Counted from the first letter of the stretch, positions 52,549 to 62,650 are shown. The stretch is DNA of 64,000 bases from Gammaproteobacteria bacterium (GCA_013151645.1 JAADHU010000051.1:62001-126000); one strand, 5' to 3'. The notes: a model not told the origin generated them from the sequence alone. Translations and numbers: made by a program.

Positions 52549-54654
52549 CTAGAATCTCATATCGAATGTAACACCGAGCTGGCGCGGATCACCCTGCCGT
52601 ATGTAGAGGGTGTTCGGAAAATTCGGCGGCTCATTGCCGAAAAAGAATCCGCGCACGGCGTAACGTTCATCCAGCAGATTGCGTGCCCAAATCTGGGCGG
52701 TCCAGCGTTCGGTTTCAAAGCCAAGACGCACGTTCACGAGCTCGAAGGGAGTCGATTTCTGGTCATGGCTTATATCGAAATAAAATTCGTCGCGCGCCGA
52801 CCAGTCAACGCGCGCAAATAAGCCACCCGGATGCCGATACATGCCACCCATTGCCAGAGAATAGGCAGGCGCATGCGCCTGATTGCGGCCACTCAAATCG
52901 GCGTCGGGCGTCACAAAGCGATCAAACTCGGCGTTCAGGAGACCGACGCTGGCCGACAGCTCCCAGCGATCGACCGGCGTCCAGCGAACATCGGCTTCCA
53001 GCCCCAGCGTCGTCCCTTTCGCCGCGTTAGCGGTAAAAAACACGAAAGACGCAGGATCATTCGGAACCAGTTGTGCCGATGTCCGTACCTGTTGATCACG
53101 CCGCTCGTTACGGAACACCGCCGCATTAAATACCAATCGATCGTCGAGCCAGCCCGATTTAATGCCGAGCTCCAGGCTCCAGAGTGCTTCCTGTACGAAC
53201 TTGCGCTGCCCATCCGGCACCAGACCCAGATTGAATCCGCCGGCTTTGTAGCCTTTTGCCAGTGTGACATAGCCGTTGATGCCCTCGGCGATCGCGTGAC
53301 GGTAACTGATCTCACCGCCAACCATGGTCTCTCCCGGATCGACGGAGAGACCGTCAGAATCAGAATATTCCGTCGAGCGATTCTCAATGCGCAGACCGGT
53401 TGAAAGCGTACCCTTCCGGCCGAGCGAAAAACTCAACTGTCCGAACAACGCGGCGTTGCGCGCCTCAAAGCGACTGTCCAGGCGCGTATCGAGTGACAGG
53501 GCGAAGTCGAAGAACGGATCGAAATATTCACCCTGATTGCGGGTCGACAGTGTCTCATCGAGACTCTGTATGAATAGTCCACCGAGCCACTGCACGCGGT
53601 CGTTCAGCAAGCCGGCCCCCTCCGCAGAGGCTACGCGGATCTCCTGGCTGATCGTCTTCCGCTTGCGATCGTTGCGAGACACAAAATCGTAGGTGAACGG
53701 CGCCCAGGCATCGGCATTACCCCAATCGGCATCAAACGAAAAATTCATATCCGAATCGGCAACCGACGTAATTGATGTCAACGAGATGGAGTCCGAGCCC
53801 TCCCAAACTGCCTTGAATGCCGCCCCGATGCTGGTCTGAGCATCCTTGCCCGGACGGTCGGACAAGACGGTGAGGCTGTTATCGATGGCGAAGGCATCGT
53901 AGCCATCGTTGATATCGGTAAACATACCTGTCAGACGCATTGTCCAGTCGTTATCCGTTTGCCACAATAACTTGGCGCGAACCGTCGTTTCCCGGCGGCC
54001 GTTCGTGTCCGATCTGCCGAGATAGGTATTGTTGCGAAATCCGTCGCTTTCGTAGCGTTGCGCGCTGAGCCGATATTTGAATTTTCCATCCGCCGTCAGC
54101 GGTCCACCAAAAGCGATACCGCCTGACAAGGCGGCGTCTCCGCCTGCGCTTAGACGTAGCACGCCCGTCTGCTCGTCCGTCGGCTCGACGCTTTGCACGT
54201 AGATCAGGCCAGCCAATGCGTTGGCACCATAGCGACTCCCCTGAGGTCCCTTGAGCACTTCGATCTGCTCGATATCGAATAGCGTCGCCACCGAACCAAT
54301 GCCGCTGAAATCGATGTCATCAATGAGAAAACCGACGGACGGATTTGGCGCGCCTTCGTATTGCTCCAGTTCGCCGGCGCCACGAATCTGAAAATGGCGC
54401 GCACGATTGCCGTCGCCGGACCAGTTGAGGTTCGGGATGGAATAGATGAGCTCTTCGAAATGCTGAATCGCAGACAGCTCAATCGTCTCACGGTCGAGAA
54501 TCGTCATGCTTGACGGCACGTCGACACTGCTGCGCCCGCGGAAATCGGCCGTAACAACGATTTCTTCAAGCGAATCGTCTGCAAACGCCGTGAGTGATAC
54601 AAGGGACAGGGAAAGCACAACGGCGTTGCGCATAAAGCAGCTTGGCGGGAACAT
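52549..54654 (-). CDS. TonB-dependent outer-membrane receptor, thiamine-related
   Basis: The 701-residue protein has a signal peptide ending near TAFADD, a TonB box (EEIVVTA), a plug domain (SSMTILDRETIE, GSRYGANALAGLIYVQ) and a 22-strand-like barrel ending in DPRQLGVTFDMRF with a terminal aromatic. It moves a scarce ligand across the outer membrane using TonB energy. Because the TPP riboswitch lies directly upstream and PnuT plus thiamine kinase follow, the ligand is probably thiamine or a precursor. Receptors of this class were reported as riboswitch-controlled Omr-type proteins. Start ATG 54654 follows an AGAGGA ribosome site that is part of the riboswitch 3' end. Confidence 0.9.
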   Translation of the reverse strand: MFPPSCFMRNAVVLSLSLVSLTAFADDSLEEIVVTADFRGRSSVDVPSSMTILDRETIELSAIQHFEELIYSIPNLNWSGDGNRARHFQIRGAGELEQYEGAPNPSVGFLIDDIDFSGIGSVATLFDIEQIEVLKGPQGSRYGANALAGLIYVQSVEPTDEQTGVLRLSAGGDAALSGGIAFGGPLTADGKFKYRLSAQRYESDGFRNNTYLGRSDTNGRRETTVRAKLLWQTDNDWTMRLTGMFTDINDGYDAFAIDNSLTVLSDRPGKDAQTSIGAAFKAVWEGSDSISLTSITSVADSDMNFSFDADWGNADAWAPFTYDFVSRNDRKRKTISQEIRVASAEGAGLLNDRVQWLGGLFIQSLDETLSTRNQGEYFDPFFDFALSLDTRLDSRFEARNAALFGQLSFSLGRKGTLSTGLRIENRSTEYSDSDGLSVDPGETMVGGEISYRHAIAEGINGYVTLAKGYKAGGFNLGLVPDGQRKFVQEALWSLELGIKSGWLDDRLVFNAAVFRNERRDQQVRTSAQLVPNDPASFVFFTANAAKGTTLGLEADVRWTPVDRWELSASVGLLNAEFDRFVTPDADLSGRNQAHAPAYSLAMGGMYRHPGGLFARVDWSARDEFYFDISHDQKSTPFELVNVRLGFETERWTAQIWARNLLDERYAVRGFFFGNEPPNFPNTLYIRQGDPRQLGVTFDMRF

Positions 54655-54661
54655 GCAAGAA

Positions 54662-54767
54662 TCCTCTTCCTACGCCGGTATTAACCGGATCAGGTTCTAA
54701 GGGTTCCCGCAATGGCGTTACCCCCTGGTAACGTCACGAGTCTCAGGTCAGTTGACCACCCCTGGTG
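54662..54767 (-). promoter_or_regulatory. TPP (THI element) riboswitch
   Basis: Read on the minus strand, the sequence has the conserved parts of the thiamine pyrophosphate riboswitch in order: GGGGTGG at the 5' side, CTGAGA (plus-strand 54741-54746), a perfect optional hairpin CGTTACC/GGTAACG (54716-54733), then ACCTGATCCGG and GCCGGCGTAGGA (plus-strand 54668-54695). It ends only eight bases before the start codon of the TonB receptor, and the AGAGGA ribosome-binding site lies at its 3' edge. Repression by blocking translation initiation is therefore the likely mode. No terminator hairpin is visible. Confidence 0.95.
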
Positions 54768-54835
54768 ATGTGCAGATCATACAACAAAAGTGCCTGTAGA
54801 CGGACGGTTCTGTTAAGCCCGATCGCACCAGCGCG

Positions 54836-55699
54836 CTACGGTTCGAGTCGTTTGATGAGGCTGGATGTATCAAACCGTATGCCGCCGAGATCCTCCACTT
54901 CGGCATAGAAGCGATCCACCAGTTTCGTCACCTCAAGCGTGGCGCCCACTCGCGCCGACTCTTCAAGGGCTATTTTCAGATCCTTGCGCATCCATTCGAC
55001 CGCAAATCCGAATTCGAACTCATCGTCAACCATGGTTTGCCAGCGGTTCTCCATTTGCCAGGACTGCGCCGCACCTTTCGAAATCGCACCGATTACCGCG
55101 GCTACGTCCAGCCCTGAACGTTTGGCCAGATGCAGGCCTTCCGCAAGACCCTGCACGATGCCGGCAATGCATATCTGATTGACCATCTTGGCTTTTTGAC
55201 CACAACCAACTTCGCCAATCAATGTGCAGGCTTTGGCGTAACAACCCATGACCGGTAAAATTTTCTCGTACGCAGTCTGATCGCCACCCGCCATGATCGT
55301 CAATTGCCCCGACTCCGCACCGGCCTGTCCGCCGGAGAGCGGGGCATCGAGAAAGTCGACACCCTGTTTCCGTGCCAGATCATGGACTTCGCAGGCCACC
55401 TGTGCCGACGCCGTCGTGTGATCCACGATGACCGATCCTTCAGCAGCACCCGCCAGTACGCCGTCGTCACCGAGAATTACCTCGCGTACATCGTCATCAT
55501 TGCCAACACAGCACAATACGATCTCCGCGCCGACCGCTGCCGCCTTCGGTGTTGCGGCTACCGACCCGTCGTATTCTTTCTGCCAGGCGGTTGCTTTACT
55601 CGTCGTCCGGTTAAACACCGTAACGTCGTACCCGGCGCGCGCGAGAAAACCGGCCATCGGATAACCCATTACTCCGAGGCCTGCGAAAGCCACTCTCAT
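54836..55699 (-). CDS. NAD(P)-dependent beta-hydroxyacid dehydrogenase family protein
   Basis: ATG 55699 is chosen (GGGAG six bases upstream); the 287-residue enzyme belongs to the 3-hydroxyisobutyrate/tartronate semialdehyde reductase family. Visible are the NAD(P) motif GLGVMG near the N-terminus, FNRT after the second strand (favouring NADP), the substrate motif DAPLSGGQAGAESG, the catalytic Lys in GCGQKAKMVNQ, and a C-terminal KDLKIALEE segment. The substrate cannot be read with certainty. The gene sits between the riboswitch and the RND operon on the same strand. Confidence 0.9.
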   Translation of the reverse strand: MRVAFAGLGVMGYPMAGFLARAGYDVTVFNRTTSKATAWQKEYDGSVAATPKAAAVGAEIVLCCVGNDDDVREVILGDDGVLAGAAEGSVIVDHTTASAQVACEVHDLARKQGVDFLDAPLSGGQAGAESGQLTIMAGGDQTAYEKILPVMGCYAKACTLIGEVGCGQKAKMVNQICIAGIVQGLAEGLHLAKRSGLDVAAVIGAISKGAAQSWQMENRWQTMVDDEFEFGFAVEWMRKDLKIALEESARVGATLEVTKLVDRFYAEVEDLGGIRFDTSSLIKRLEP

Positions 55700-55800
55700 C
55701 TCCTGCTCCCTATTCTGACTCAATGCTGTCAGCGCATCTTACCGCAACTCATGCGCCGCTTTCGCCGACACGCGCAATGCGAAACATTCGAACCAATCAG

Positions 55801-58800
55801 CTAAGCGGCTTCGAGCGTGTTCTTGTATTCCGAAACATAGTAGAGCACCGGAATAAAGACCAGTGTCAATAACGTCGACACCAGTATCCCGAAAATCAGA
55901 GAAACAGCGAGGCCGTTAAAAATCGGGTCATCGAGAATAAAAAACGCACCGAGGGTCGCGGCAAGCGCGGTCAGGATGATCGGCCTTGCACGAACTGCGC
56001 TGGCATGAACGACCGCGTCCTCAAGTCGTGCGCCCTGAGCGACCTCGTGCCGAATAAAATCAACCAGAAGAATCGAGTTTCGTACGATGATACCTGCCAG
56101 CGCGATCATGCCAATCATTGAGGTCGCCGTAAACTGGGCGCCCGTCAATGCATGTCCGGGCAGGACACCAATGACGGTGAGAGGAATGGGCGCCATGATG
56201 ATCAAGGGCATCCGATAGGACTGGAACTGAGCCACAATCAGGAGGTAAATCAGGATGAGGCCGACGGAATATGCGATACCCATGTCACGAAACGTTTCAA
56301 AAGTCACCTGCCATTCGCCATCCCACTTCACGCTGTATTTATAGGGATCGTCGGGCTGACTGATAAAGTTCTGCCCAATCGGCTGATCGATTCCCGGCAG
56401 TTCTTCTATGCGACTCACCAGGTCAAACATGCCGTACAGCGGACTATCGAGCGAACCGACCATATCAGCAGTGACAAAGACGACCGGCAACAGATCTTTG
56501 TGATAAATCGTTTGCTCCCAGTGAGACTCACTAGTCCGTGTGATCTCGGCTAATGGCACCAGGTTGCCGGTGCGACTGGCAACTCGCAGCGTCAATAGCG
56601 TATCGAGATCTGCCTTGTCGGCCGTCGAAAATTCAAGTCGTACCGGTGTCGCATGCTTTTGGTAGTCATTCTGAATATAGGCGACATCTTCTCCGTCCAA
56701 TGCCATTCGCACCGCGCGCACTACGTCAGCCTGTGCCACGCCAAGCAACGCCGCCTTGTTTCGGTCCACTGCAATGATCAACCGTTTGGATGCAGTTTCA
56801 ACACTGTCATCGACATCGACAATATCCGCTGTGCTTGCAAACATTTGCCGCAATTGAGTCGCCAGTTTCGTTTGCCCGGAATAATCGGGGCCGTAAATTT
56901 CAGCCACGATCGGCGCCTGAACCGGCGGGCCTGGCGGTACTTCGACAATCTTCACCGAACCGCCATACGACCGTCCGATTTCGTTAAGTCGCCCTCGGAC
57001 ACTACGTGCAATATCGTGACTTTTTCGATCGCGATCGTGTTTATCGACAAGATTCACCTGGATATCACCCAGGTTGGGTCCTTTTCGCAAATAGTACTGG
57101 CGCACCAGGCCATTGAAATTAATTGGCGCGGCGGTTCCCGCGTAGATTTGATAGTCGGTCACTTCACGGACCGTCGCCAGGTGCTCGGCCATCTCTTGCA
57201 GAACGCGACTGGTTTGCTCAACGGTCGTGCCCTCTGGCATATCGAGGACGACCTGAAATTCCGATTTATTGTCGAACGGCAGCATTTTCAGCGACACTAA
57301 CTGTACCGCCACCAGTCCGATGGACAAGACAATGGCGACAGCGACACCCGTGAACAACAACTTTCTTGCGCGCCCACCGGCCCGGCCGCGAAGAAAAGGC
57401 CCGACCAGCCTGAGAAACAAACGCTGGGCCTGATCGGAGCCCTTCTCATCCGGCGACCCCTCGCCGTGTTTGCGCAACAGTTTCTGACTTGCCCACGGCG
57501 TAAAGACCAGGGCCACCATCAGCGACAACAACATACCCATGCTGGCATTGATTGGAATAGGGCTCATATAAGGACCCATGAGTCCCGACACAAATGCCAT
57601 CGGCAAAAGCGCCGCGATGACGGTGAACGTTGCGAGTACCGTTGGCCCTCCAACCTCGTCGACGGCGGGCGGAATCGCTTCCCGCAAGGAGCCGCCTTCG
57701 AGCATCATGTGGCGGTGAATGTTTTCAACCACGACGATCGCATCGTCCACCAGAATACCGATGGAGAATATCAACGCAAACAAAGAGACACGATTGATCG
57801 TAAAGCCCCAGGCCCATGATGCGAATAATGTCAGCGTCAATGTGATGATTACGGCTGAACCAACGACAACCGCTTCGCGCCAACCCAGAAAAACGACGAT
57901 GAGAAGTATCACCGAGCAGGTAACGAAAATCAGCTTTTGGATCAGCTTCTTCGCCTTGGCATTGGCCGTGTCGCCGTAGTTACGCGTCACCGTGAATTCA
58001 ACGCTGTCGGGAATCATGACCCCGCGTAACTGGTGCAGACGCTGAATAACCTGGTCGGCGATATCGGAGGCGTTCATGCCTGGTTTCTTGGCGACGGCCA
58101 GCGTCACGGCCGGTGACTGCACGCCGTCGCTCAAGCCGATGTGCTGCGCGCCGGCACCCGTGCCGAACGTTACGAACTGTTCCGGTTGATCCGGGCCACT
58201 TCTTACTTCAGCTATATCGTCCAGATATACGGGCTTGCCACCAAACACACCAACGACAAGTTCTGCGATACCGTCTGCATCGGAAAAGAATCGGCCAGCC
58301 GTAACCGGCACCACGACGTTGTTGTTAACAATCTCGCCGGCATGCGCAACAACGTTACCACCCTGCAACGCTTGTCTCAGCGCCGTCGGCGACAGTCCTT
58401 TGGCCGCCATACGCTGCGGATCAATGACGACATGCACAACATTATCGGGTCCACCGATGGTGTAGACATCACGAGTGCCAGGGACCCGCTTGATTTCCGC
58501 TTCGATCGAGTAGGCTATTCGTTGCAGTTCGTGGGCGCCTATAGTCTCGTCCCGCGTCCATAAGGTCACCGTCACCACTGGAACGTCGTCAATGCCCTTT
58601 GGCTTGATCAATGGCTGCAGCACGCCGCTCCCGGGCGGCTGCCAGTCAAGATTCGACATGACCGCATTGTGCAGGCGAACAATGGCCTCAGTGCGGCCTT
58701 CACCAACTTCGAACTGGACCGTCAAAACCGCCATGCCGGGACGCGATACGGAGTACGTATGTTTTACTCCGTCGATCTCGTCCAGCACCTGTTCCATCGG

Positions 58801-59022
58801 TATGGCAACCTGGTTTTCTACTTCGATCGCACTGGCGCCGGGAAACGGCACGAATATATTCGCGAACGTGACGTTGATTTGCGGTTCTTCTTCCCGAGGC
58901 GTCACAAGGATCGCGAAAACACCCAGCAGCAAGCCGGTCAACGCCAATAGTGGCGTTAGTTTGGAGTCCTGAAAGCGCCGCGCAATCGCGCCTGAAAATC
59001 CGAGCGTCTTCTCATCACTCAT
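55801..59022 (-). CDS. RND efflux permease
   Basis: ATG 59022 gives 1073 residues, normal for an RND pump. It has twelve helices, two large periplasmic loops, and the helix 4 motif GILVDDAIVVVEN with the proton-relay Asp pair; a helix near the end (GIIVRNSILLVDFI) matches the second-half equivalent. The N-terminal strand TPREEEPQINV and the EVENQVAIPMEQVLDEIDGV segment are typical of acriflavin-resistance-like heavy-substrate pumps. It forms an operon with the adaptor (8-bp overlap) and TolC-like gene upstream. Export of drugs, toxic organics or metals is expected; specificity is unknown. Confidence 0.94.
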   Translation of the reverse strand: MSDEKTLGFSGAIARRFQDSKLTPLLALTGLLLGVFAILVTPREEEPQINVTFANIFVPFPGASAIEVENQVAIPMEQVLDEIDGVKHTYSVSRPGMAVLTVQFEVGEGRTEAIVRLHNAVMSNLDWQPPGSGVLQPLIKPKGIDDVPVVTVTLWTRDETIGAHELQRIAYSIEAEIKRVPGTRDVYTIGGPDNVVHVVIDPQRMAAKGLSPTALRQALQGGNVVAHAGEIVNNNVVVPVTAGRFFSDADGIAELVVGVFGGKPVYLDDIAEVRSGPDQPEQFVTFGTGAGAQHIGLSDGVQSPAVTLAVAKKPGMNASDIADQVIQRLHQLRGVMIPDSVEFTVTRNYGDTANAKAKKLIQKLIFVTCSVILLIVVFLGWREAVVVGSAVIITLTLTLFASWAWGFTINRVSLFALIFSIGILVDDAIVVVENIHRHMMLEGGSLREAIPPAVDEVGGPTVLATFTVIAALLPMAFVSGLMGPYMSPIPINASMGMLLSLMVALVFTPWASQKLLRKHGEGSPDEKGSDQAQRLFLRLVGPFLRGRAGGRARKLLFTGVAVAIVLSIGLVAVQLVSLKMLPFDNKSEFQVVLDMPEGTTVEQTSRVLQEMAEHLATVREVTDYQIYAGTAAPINFNGLVRQYYLRKGPNLGDIQVNLVDKHDRDRKSHDIARSVRGRLNEIGRSYGGSVKIVEVPPGPPVQAPIVAEIYGPDYSGQTKLATQLRQMFASTADIVDVDDSVETASKRLIIAVDRNKAALLGVAQADVVRAVRMALDGEDVAYIQNDYQKHATPVRLEFSTADKADLDTLLTLRVASRTGNLVPLAEITRTSESHWEQTIYHKDLLPVVFVTADMVGSLDSPLYGMFDLVSRIEELPGIDQPIGQNFISQPDDPYKYSVKWDGEWQVTFETFRDMGIAYSVGLILIYLLIVAQFQSYRMPLIIMAPIPLTVIGVLPGHALTGAQFTATSMIGMIALAGIIVRNSILLVDFIRHEVAQGARLEDAVVHASAVRARPIILTALAATLGAFFILDDPIFNGLAVSLIFGILVSTLLTLVFIPVLYYVSEYKNTLEAA

Positions 59023-60115
59023 CTCTATCAACCGTCGCCGAATATTCCTTCAGATAAATGCCGGCCCGAACCGGGTCTGAAGCCACTAGCTCGTTCTCTG
59101 TTATCCCGGCCAGTATCTCAATGCGCTCACCATAGCGACGGCCAAGACGTACCTGCCTGAGCGTCGCCCGATCACCATCAAGAACATAGACGGCTGTCAG
59201 TTCACTTCGACGAACCACGGATTTTTCCGGAACCAGCAGCCGTCGGGCTTCACCAACAACGAAACCAACCTTGACAAACATACCCGGGAAGAGCGTCGCG
59301 CTGTCCTCCGGCAAATTGACCCGTACCGTAAAGGTATTCGTTACCGGATCGGCGACAGGATAGAAGGTCATACTCTCCGCTGTAATCCGTTGATCGTCTG
59401 CGTAGACGAATGCTTTGCCGATTTCACGAATAGGCTTGAACATACTTTGAGGCACATCCACATTGACCCTCAAAGACTGTAGCGACAAACCGCTCATGAT
59501 CGGCTGGCCTGGTCTCACAAGTTCTCCAACCTCAATATGTCGTTCAGCGACGATGCCGGCATACGGCGCGCGGATAACGGTATATTCAAGTTGCTCCTCG
59601 GCCGTCGTCACGCCGGATAGCGCAGCATCGGCGCGCGCTTTCGCCGCTGCATGATTCGCTTTCGCCTGTTCGAAACGCGCCTTTGAGACCGTTTCGTTGC
59701 CAAACATGGTTTCGATACGCTCGAACTCCGTGGCGGCCTCCTCAAGCCGTGCCTGCGCCTCTACCAGCGACGCATTAGCCCTGCGCAGTGCTGCGCGCTG
59801 TTCGGTATCGGTAAAGCGCACTATGACGGCACCCTGCGGGACAAAGTCGTTGACGTCGTAGGCAATCTCGGCCACTCGGCCCGACGTTTGCGCAGACACT
59901 GTGCTCTGATTGATGGCCTCTACGGTGCCATCCCAGACTCGCTCGCGCGGCGTCACTTCTGACACGGCGGGTGTCACCGGGAACGGATAGGGGTCTGCGG
60001 CGAGTAGCGGCAAAGTGCCACCAATCCCGAGAACCATCAACGCCAATCGCGCCCGATATCTTTTTCTCTGTAAAACAGAAACGCCCCGCCTGACTTTCAA
60101 CACTCGACCATTCAT
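59015..60115 (-). CDS. RND efflux periplasmic adaptor (MFP)
   Basis: The 366-residue membrane-fusion protein has an N-terminal signal or anchor (about 18-38), the lipoyl-like WDGTVEAINQSTVSAQTSGRV segment, an alpha-helical hairpin (about 110-165), VIRAPYAGIVAERHIEVGELV, and a beta-barrel plus membrane-proximal domain. It bridges the pump to the outer-membrane channel. The start overlaps the TolC gene's stop (60112-60115), and the stop lies inside the permease start, so translation is coupled throughout. Confidence 0.93.
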   Translation of the reverse strand: MNGRVLKVRRGVSVLQRKRYRARLALMVLGIGGTLPLLAADPYPFPVTPAVSEVTPRERVWDGTVEAINQSTVSAQTSGRVAEIAYDVNDFVPQGAVIVRFTDTEQRAALRRANASLVEAQARLEEAATEFERIETMFGNETVSKARFEQAKANHAAAKARADAALSGVTTAEEQLEYTVIRAPYAGIVAERHIEVGELVRPGQPIMSGLSLQSLRVNVDVPQSMFKPIREIGKAFVYADDQRITAESMTFYPVADPVTNTFTVRVNLPEDSATLFPGMFVKVGFVVGEARRLLVPEKSVVRRSELTAVYVLDGDRATLRQVRLGRRYGERIEILAGITENELVASDPVRAGIYLKEYSATVDRDE

Positions 60116-61413
60116 AACACTCCAACCGCCCTTGCCAGACGATACCTGGCGTATGCTGCGTCGTAACGCGCGTTGTCGTAGTTGCTGCGACTCACGGTTC
60201 GCAGTCCTTCGGCATCGAGAACTTCGGTATTCGTGCCTTCTCCGTTGCGATAGCGATCTCGTACCACGCGCAAGTTTTCATTCGCCTGTTCGATCGCCCC
60301 TTCTGCAAGCTTGATGCGTGCGACCGTTTCGTTCATTTGCAGCCAGGCGCTGTGTACCTGCAACTCGACGACCGATTGAAGATCCCGATACTCCCGGTAT
60401 AGAGCGCTCGATTGCATCGACAACGCACTCGCTTTGTCACGAGATCGATTGGCGTCAAAAACAGCCCATTGCACGCCGAAACCAATGCTCCAGAAATCCT
60501 GTCTATTGAGGAAACTGTTTTCCAGCGCGGTGTAACCACCCACTAATGACAACTGCGGTCGAGACTTTGCACGGGTTGACTGGGCGCGCGCTCCGGTTGC
60601 CTCAGCGGCTGACCGCAGTCCGTCCAGTTCACTGCGATTGGAAAAAGCTGTTTCCGTCAGTACCTGTAAGGATTCAGGCACAAGTCGTGAATCAAGGCCG
60701 GGTAGTTTGTCATCGAGGTTTACCGGATCCGCTAACCGTCGACCTAAGCCCTTATTGTACATCGCCTTTGTCAAATCGACATTATTGCGAGCCTGTAACT
60801 GACGTTGCTTCGCTGCTGCGAGGGACACCTGAGCTGCCAGCAAATCGTTCTTCGCAACTGCACCGGTCGCAAACATATCGTTTATGTCAGCTACGTGCCG
60901 AGTGAGACTGCTCACCAGGCTTTCCGCAACCCGCAGTGCGCTACTGGCACGCAGCACACCGATAAAATTTTCCGCGACTTTGAGCCGCACATCCTGCGCG
61001 TGCGCCTGGGATCTCAACCGTTGTACCTGCACACTGGATTTTGCCGCCTGCACACTATTGCTGATCATGCCGGACGTAAATAGCGGCAAGGTGACACGCG
61101 CATCCGCCATGAGTTGCGACGAACCGCCGAACAGCGGCAGCTGTCCCGGCAGCCCGGCGCCGCTAAAATCGAAGGCGGGTGTTTCATTAAATTGGGTAGC
61201 GCTCGCACTGGCAACCAGTGTGGGCCAGCGGCTCCCCCGGGCTGCAGCCAGATCCGATTCCGCCGCCGCGACACGGAACTCGGCGGCCTCGATGGTCAGA
61301 TCTTCCGCCGTGGCGATGAGCCATGCTTCCTGCAGCGTCTCACCGGCGGCCGGCCGGACGGTGAGAAGCAGACAGACGATAGACTGCAACATACTGAGCG
61401 AATGCTTACCCAT
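60112..61413 (-). CDS. TolC-family outer-membrane efflux channel
   Basis: ATG 61413 begins a signal peptide ending near RPAAG|E; an upstream GTG at 61452 is possible. The 433-residue protein has the two internal repeats of TolC-type channels with long helices; the SEL-like ASATQFN segment and the RDRYRNGEGTNTEVLDAE segment near the end are family features. It forms the outer-membrane exit for the RND pump encoded downstream. Its promoter region holds a 15-bp palindrome at 61472-61486. Confidence 0.92.
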   Translation of the reverse strand: MGKHSLSMLQSIVCLLLTVRPAAGETLQEAWLIATAEDLTIEAAEFRVAAAESDLAAARGSRWPTLVASASATQFNETPAFDFSGAGLPGQLPLFGGSSQLMADARVTLPLFTSGMISNSVQAAKSSVQVQRLRSQAHAQDVRLKVAENFIGVLRASSALRVAESLVSSLTRHVADINDMFATGAVAKNDLLAAQVSLAAAKQRQLQARNNVDLTKAMYNKGLGRRLADPVNLDDKLPGLDSRLVPESLQVLTETAFSNRSELDGLRSAAEATGARAQSTRAKSRPQLSLVGGYTALENSFLNRQDFWSIGFGVQWAVFDANRSRDKASALSMQSSALYREYRDLQSVVELQVHSAWLQMNETVARIKLAEGAIEQANENLRVVRDRYRNGEGTNTEVLDAEGLRTVSRSNYDNARYDAAYARYRLARAVGVL

Positions 61414-61471
61414 AATCTTCTGCACCTGATCTTCCCGCGCCGGGGTTGTCACCGTTGAGAATACCCAATTA

Positions 61472-61486
61472 TATCGCGAAGCGATA
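61472..61486. promoter_or_regulatory. Palindromic candidate operator upstream of RND efflux operon
   Basis: TATCGC-GAA-GCGATA lies about 60 bp upstream of the tolC-like start in the divergent promoter region between the efflux operon and the SPFH gene. The site has the look of a TetR/MarR-type operator, but no regulator gene is adjacent, so the assignment is tentative. Confidence 0.35.
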
Positions 61487-61640
61487 ATCCAGGGCGACCC
61501 TGCTACTAAGGGATTGTCCTTACTGGTATGGAATTTTTCGTCGTCAATTGTCCCGATAGTCGTTCATGAGGAATCTTGAAATTCTGTTTTTTGCCCCCAT
61601 ATCCCGCAAGTTGTTTATGCCCACCCTACTGGAGAAAAAT

Positions 61641-62543
61641 ATGGCGAGTACAAAAATGCAAAGAACCGGCCCAATTATAATCGTCGTGGTTGGTCTGGTC
61701 CTGCTGCTTGGCTCGAATTTTTACAAAACGGTTCCACCGGGACATGTCGGCGTCGCCACTTTATTCGGCAACGTTCGGCCCACGGGCTATACACAAGGTC
61801 TGCACATTCCGGTCAATCCTCTGTATGGCTGGACAATGTTTGACGCCCGGGAACAGACTCACATGGAAACGGCGAACGTACCCAGCCAGGACCAGTTGCA
61901 AACCAAACTCGATGTCAGCGTGCAATATCGAGTGATCGCCAGCATGGCGCCCACCATACTTGAACAAACCGGTGACGCAGCCAAGGCCGTTGAAGTGCAC
62001 TTGAAACCGAAATTACGCTCCTTGCTCAGGGAACAGGGAAAAAGCATCAAACGAGCGGAAGATTTCTTCCGGGAAGAAACACAGGAGGCGCTGCAAACAG
62101 GTTTGACGGATGGACTTCGAGAGTATCTGGCACCGAAAGGTATTGAAGTATCTGCCGTTCTAATACGCGACATCGCTTTGCCGCCGTTTATCGTCCAGGC
62201 CATTGAGAAAAAGAAGGAGCGTGAACAGGCCGTGGAACAAGAACGCGCAGAGCTCGAACGCGTTAGAACCGAATTACAGCAAGAGGTAGCCCGGGCAGCG
62301 GCAGGTCGAGAGGCAGCCGATCAGGAAGCGGCGCGCAAACGCATTATGGCGGATGCCACGGCTTACGAGATCACGCAGATCAACACGGCAGTGGCCAACA
62401 ATCCGGCCTATATTCAGTTGCAGTCTCTGGAGGCGCTGAAAGCCATATCGAAAGATCCCGCGAGTAAGATCTACTTCCTGGACGGTAGCAGCCCCAGCCC
62501 GTTACCGTTGATGCACCTGGGCGATTCCCAGGGACGACAATAA
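61641..62543 (+). CDS. SPFH/prohibitin-like membrane protein
   Basis: ATG 61641 is chosen (GGAG six bases upstream). The 300-residue protein has an N-terminal helix (about 9-25), an SPFH domain starting at TVPPGHVGVATLFGNV, and a coiled coil rich in Glu/Arg (about 195-250) with the QAVEQERAELERVRTELQQE stretch. It ends in a Ser/Pro tail. SPFH proteins form ring assemblies on membranes and protect against stress or control proteolysis. No NfeD or protease partner is adjacent. It is divergent from the efflux operon and ended by a terminator at 62573. Confidence 0.92.
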   Translation: MASTKMQRTGPIIIVVVGLVLLLGSNFYKTVPPGHVGVATLFGNVRPTGYTQGLHIPVNPLYGWTMFDAREQTHMETANVPSQDQLQTKLDVSVQYRVIASMAPTILEQTGDAAKAVEVHLKPKLRSLLREQGKSIKRAEDFFREETQEALQTGLTDGLREYLAPKGIEVSAVLIRDIALPPFIVQAIEKKKEREQAVEQERAELERVRTELQQEVARAAAGREAADQEAARKRIMADATAYEITQINTAVANNPAYIQLQSLEALKAISKDPASKIYFLDGSSPSPLPLMHLGDSQGRQ

Positions 62544-62572
62544 GCTCATATCCCGGCACACACAGACCCAGG

Positions 62573-62602
62573 CGGGAGCCATTCAATCTGGCTCCCGTTT
62601 CT
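62573..62602 (+). terminator. Intrinsic terminator after SPFH gene
   Basis: CGGGAGCCA and TGGCTCCCG form a perfect 9-bp stem around TTCAATC, followed by TTTCTTG. It lies 30 bp past the SPFH stop and faces the convergent unknown gene. Confidence 0.8.
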
Positions 62603-62650
62603 TGCACTTCACTGTCCATAGTGCGCGGCGGCTTTTACCGCCGGGCGAGA

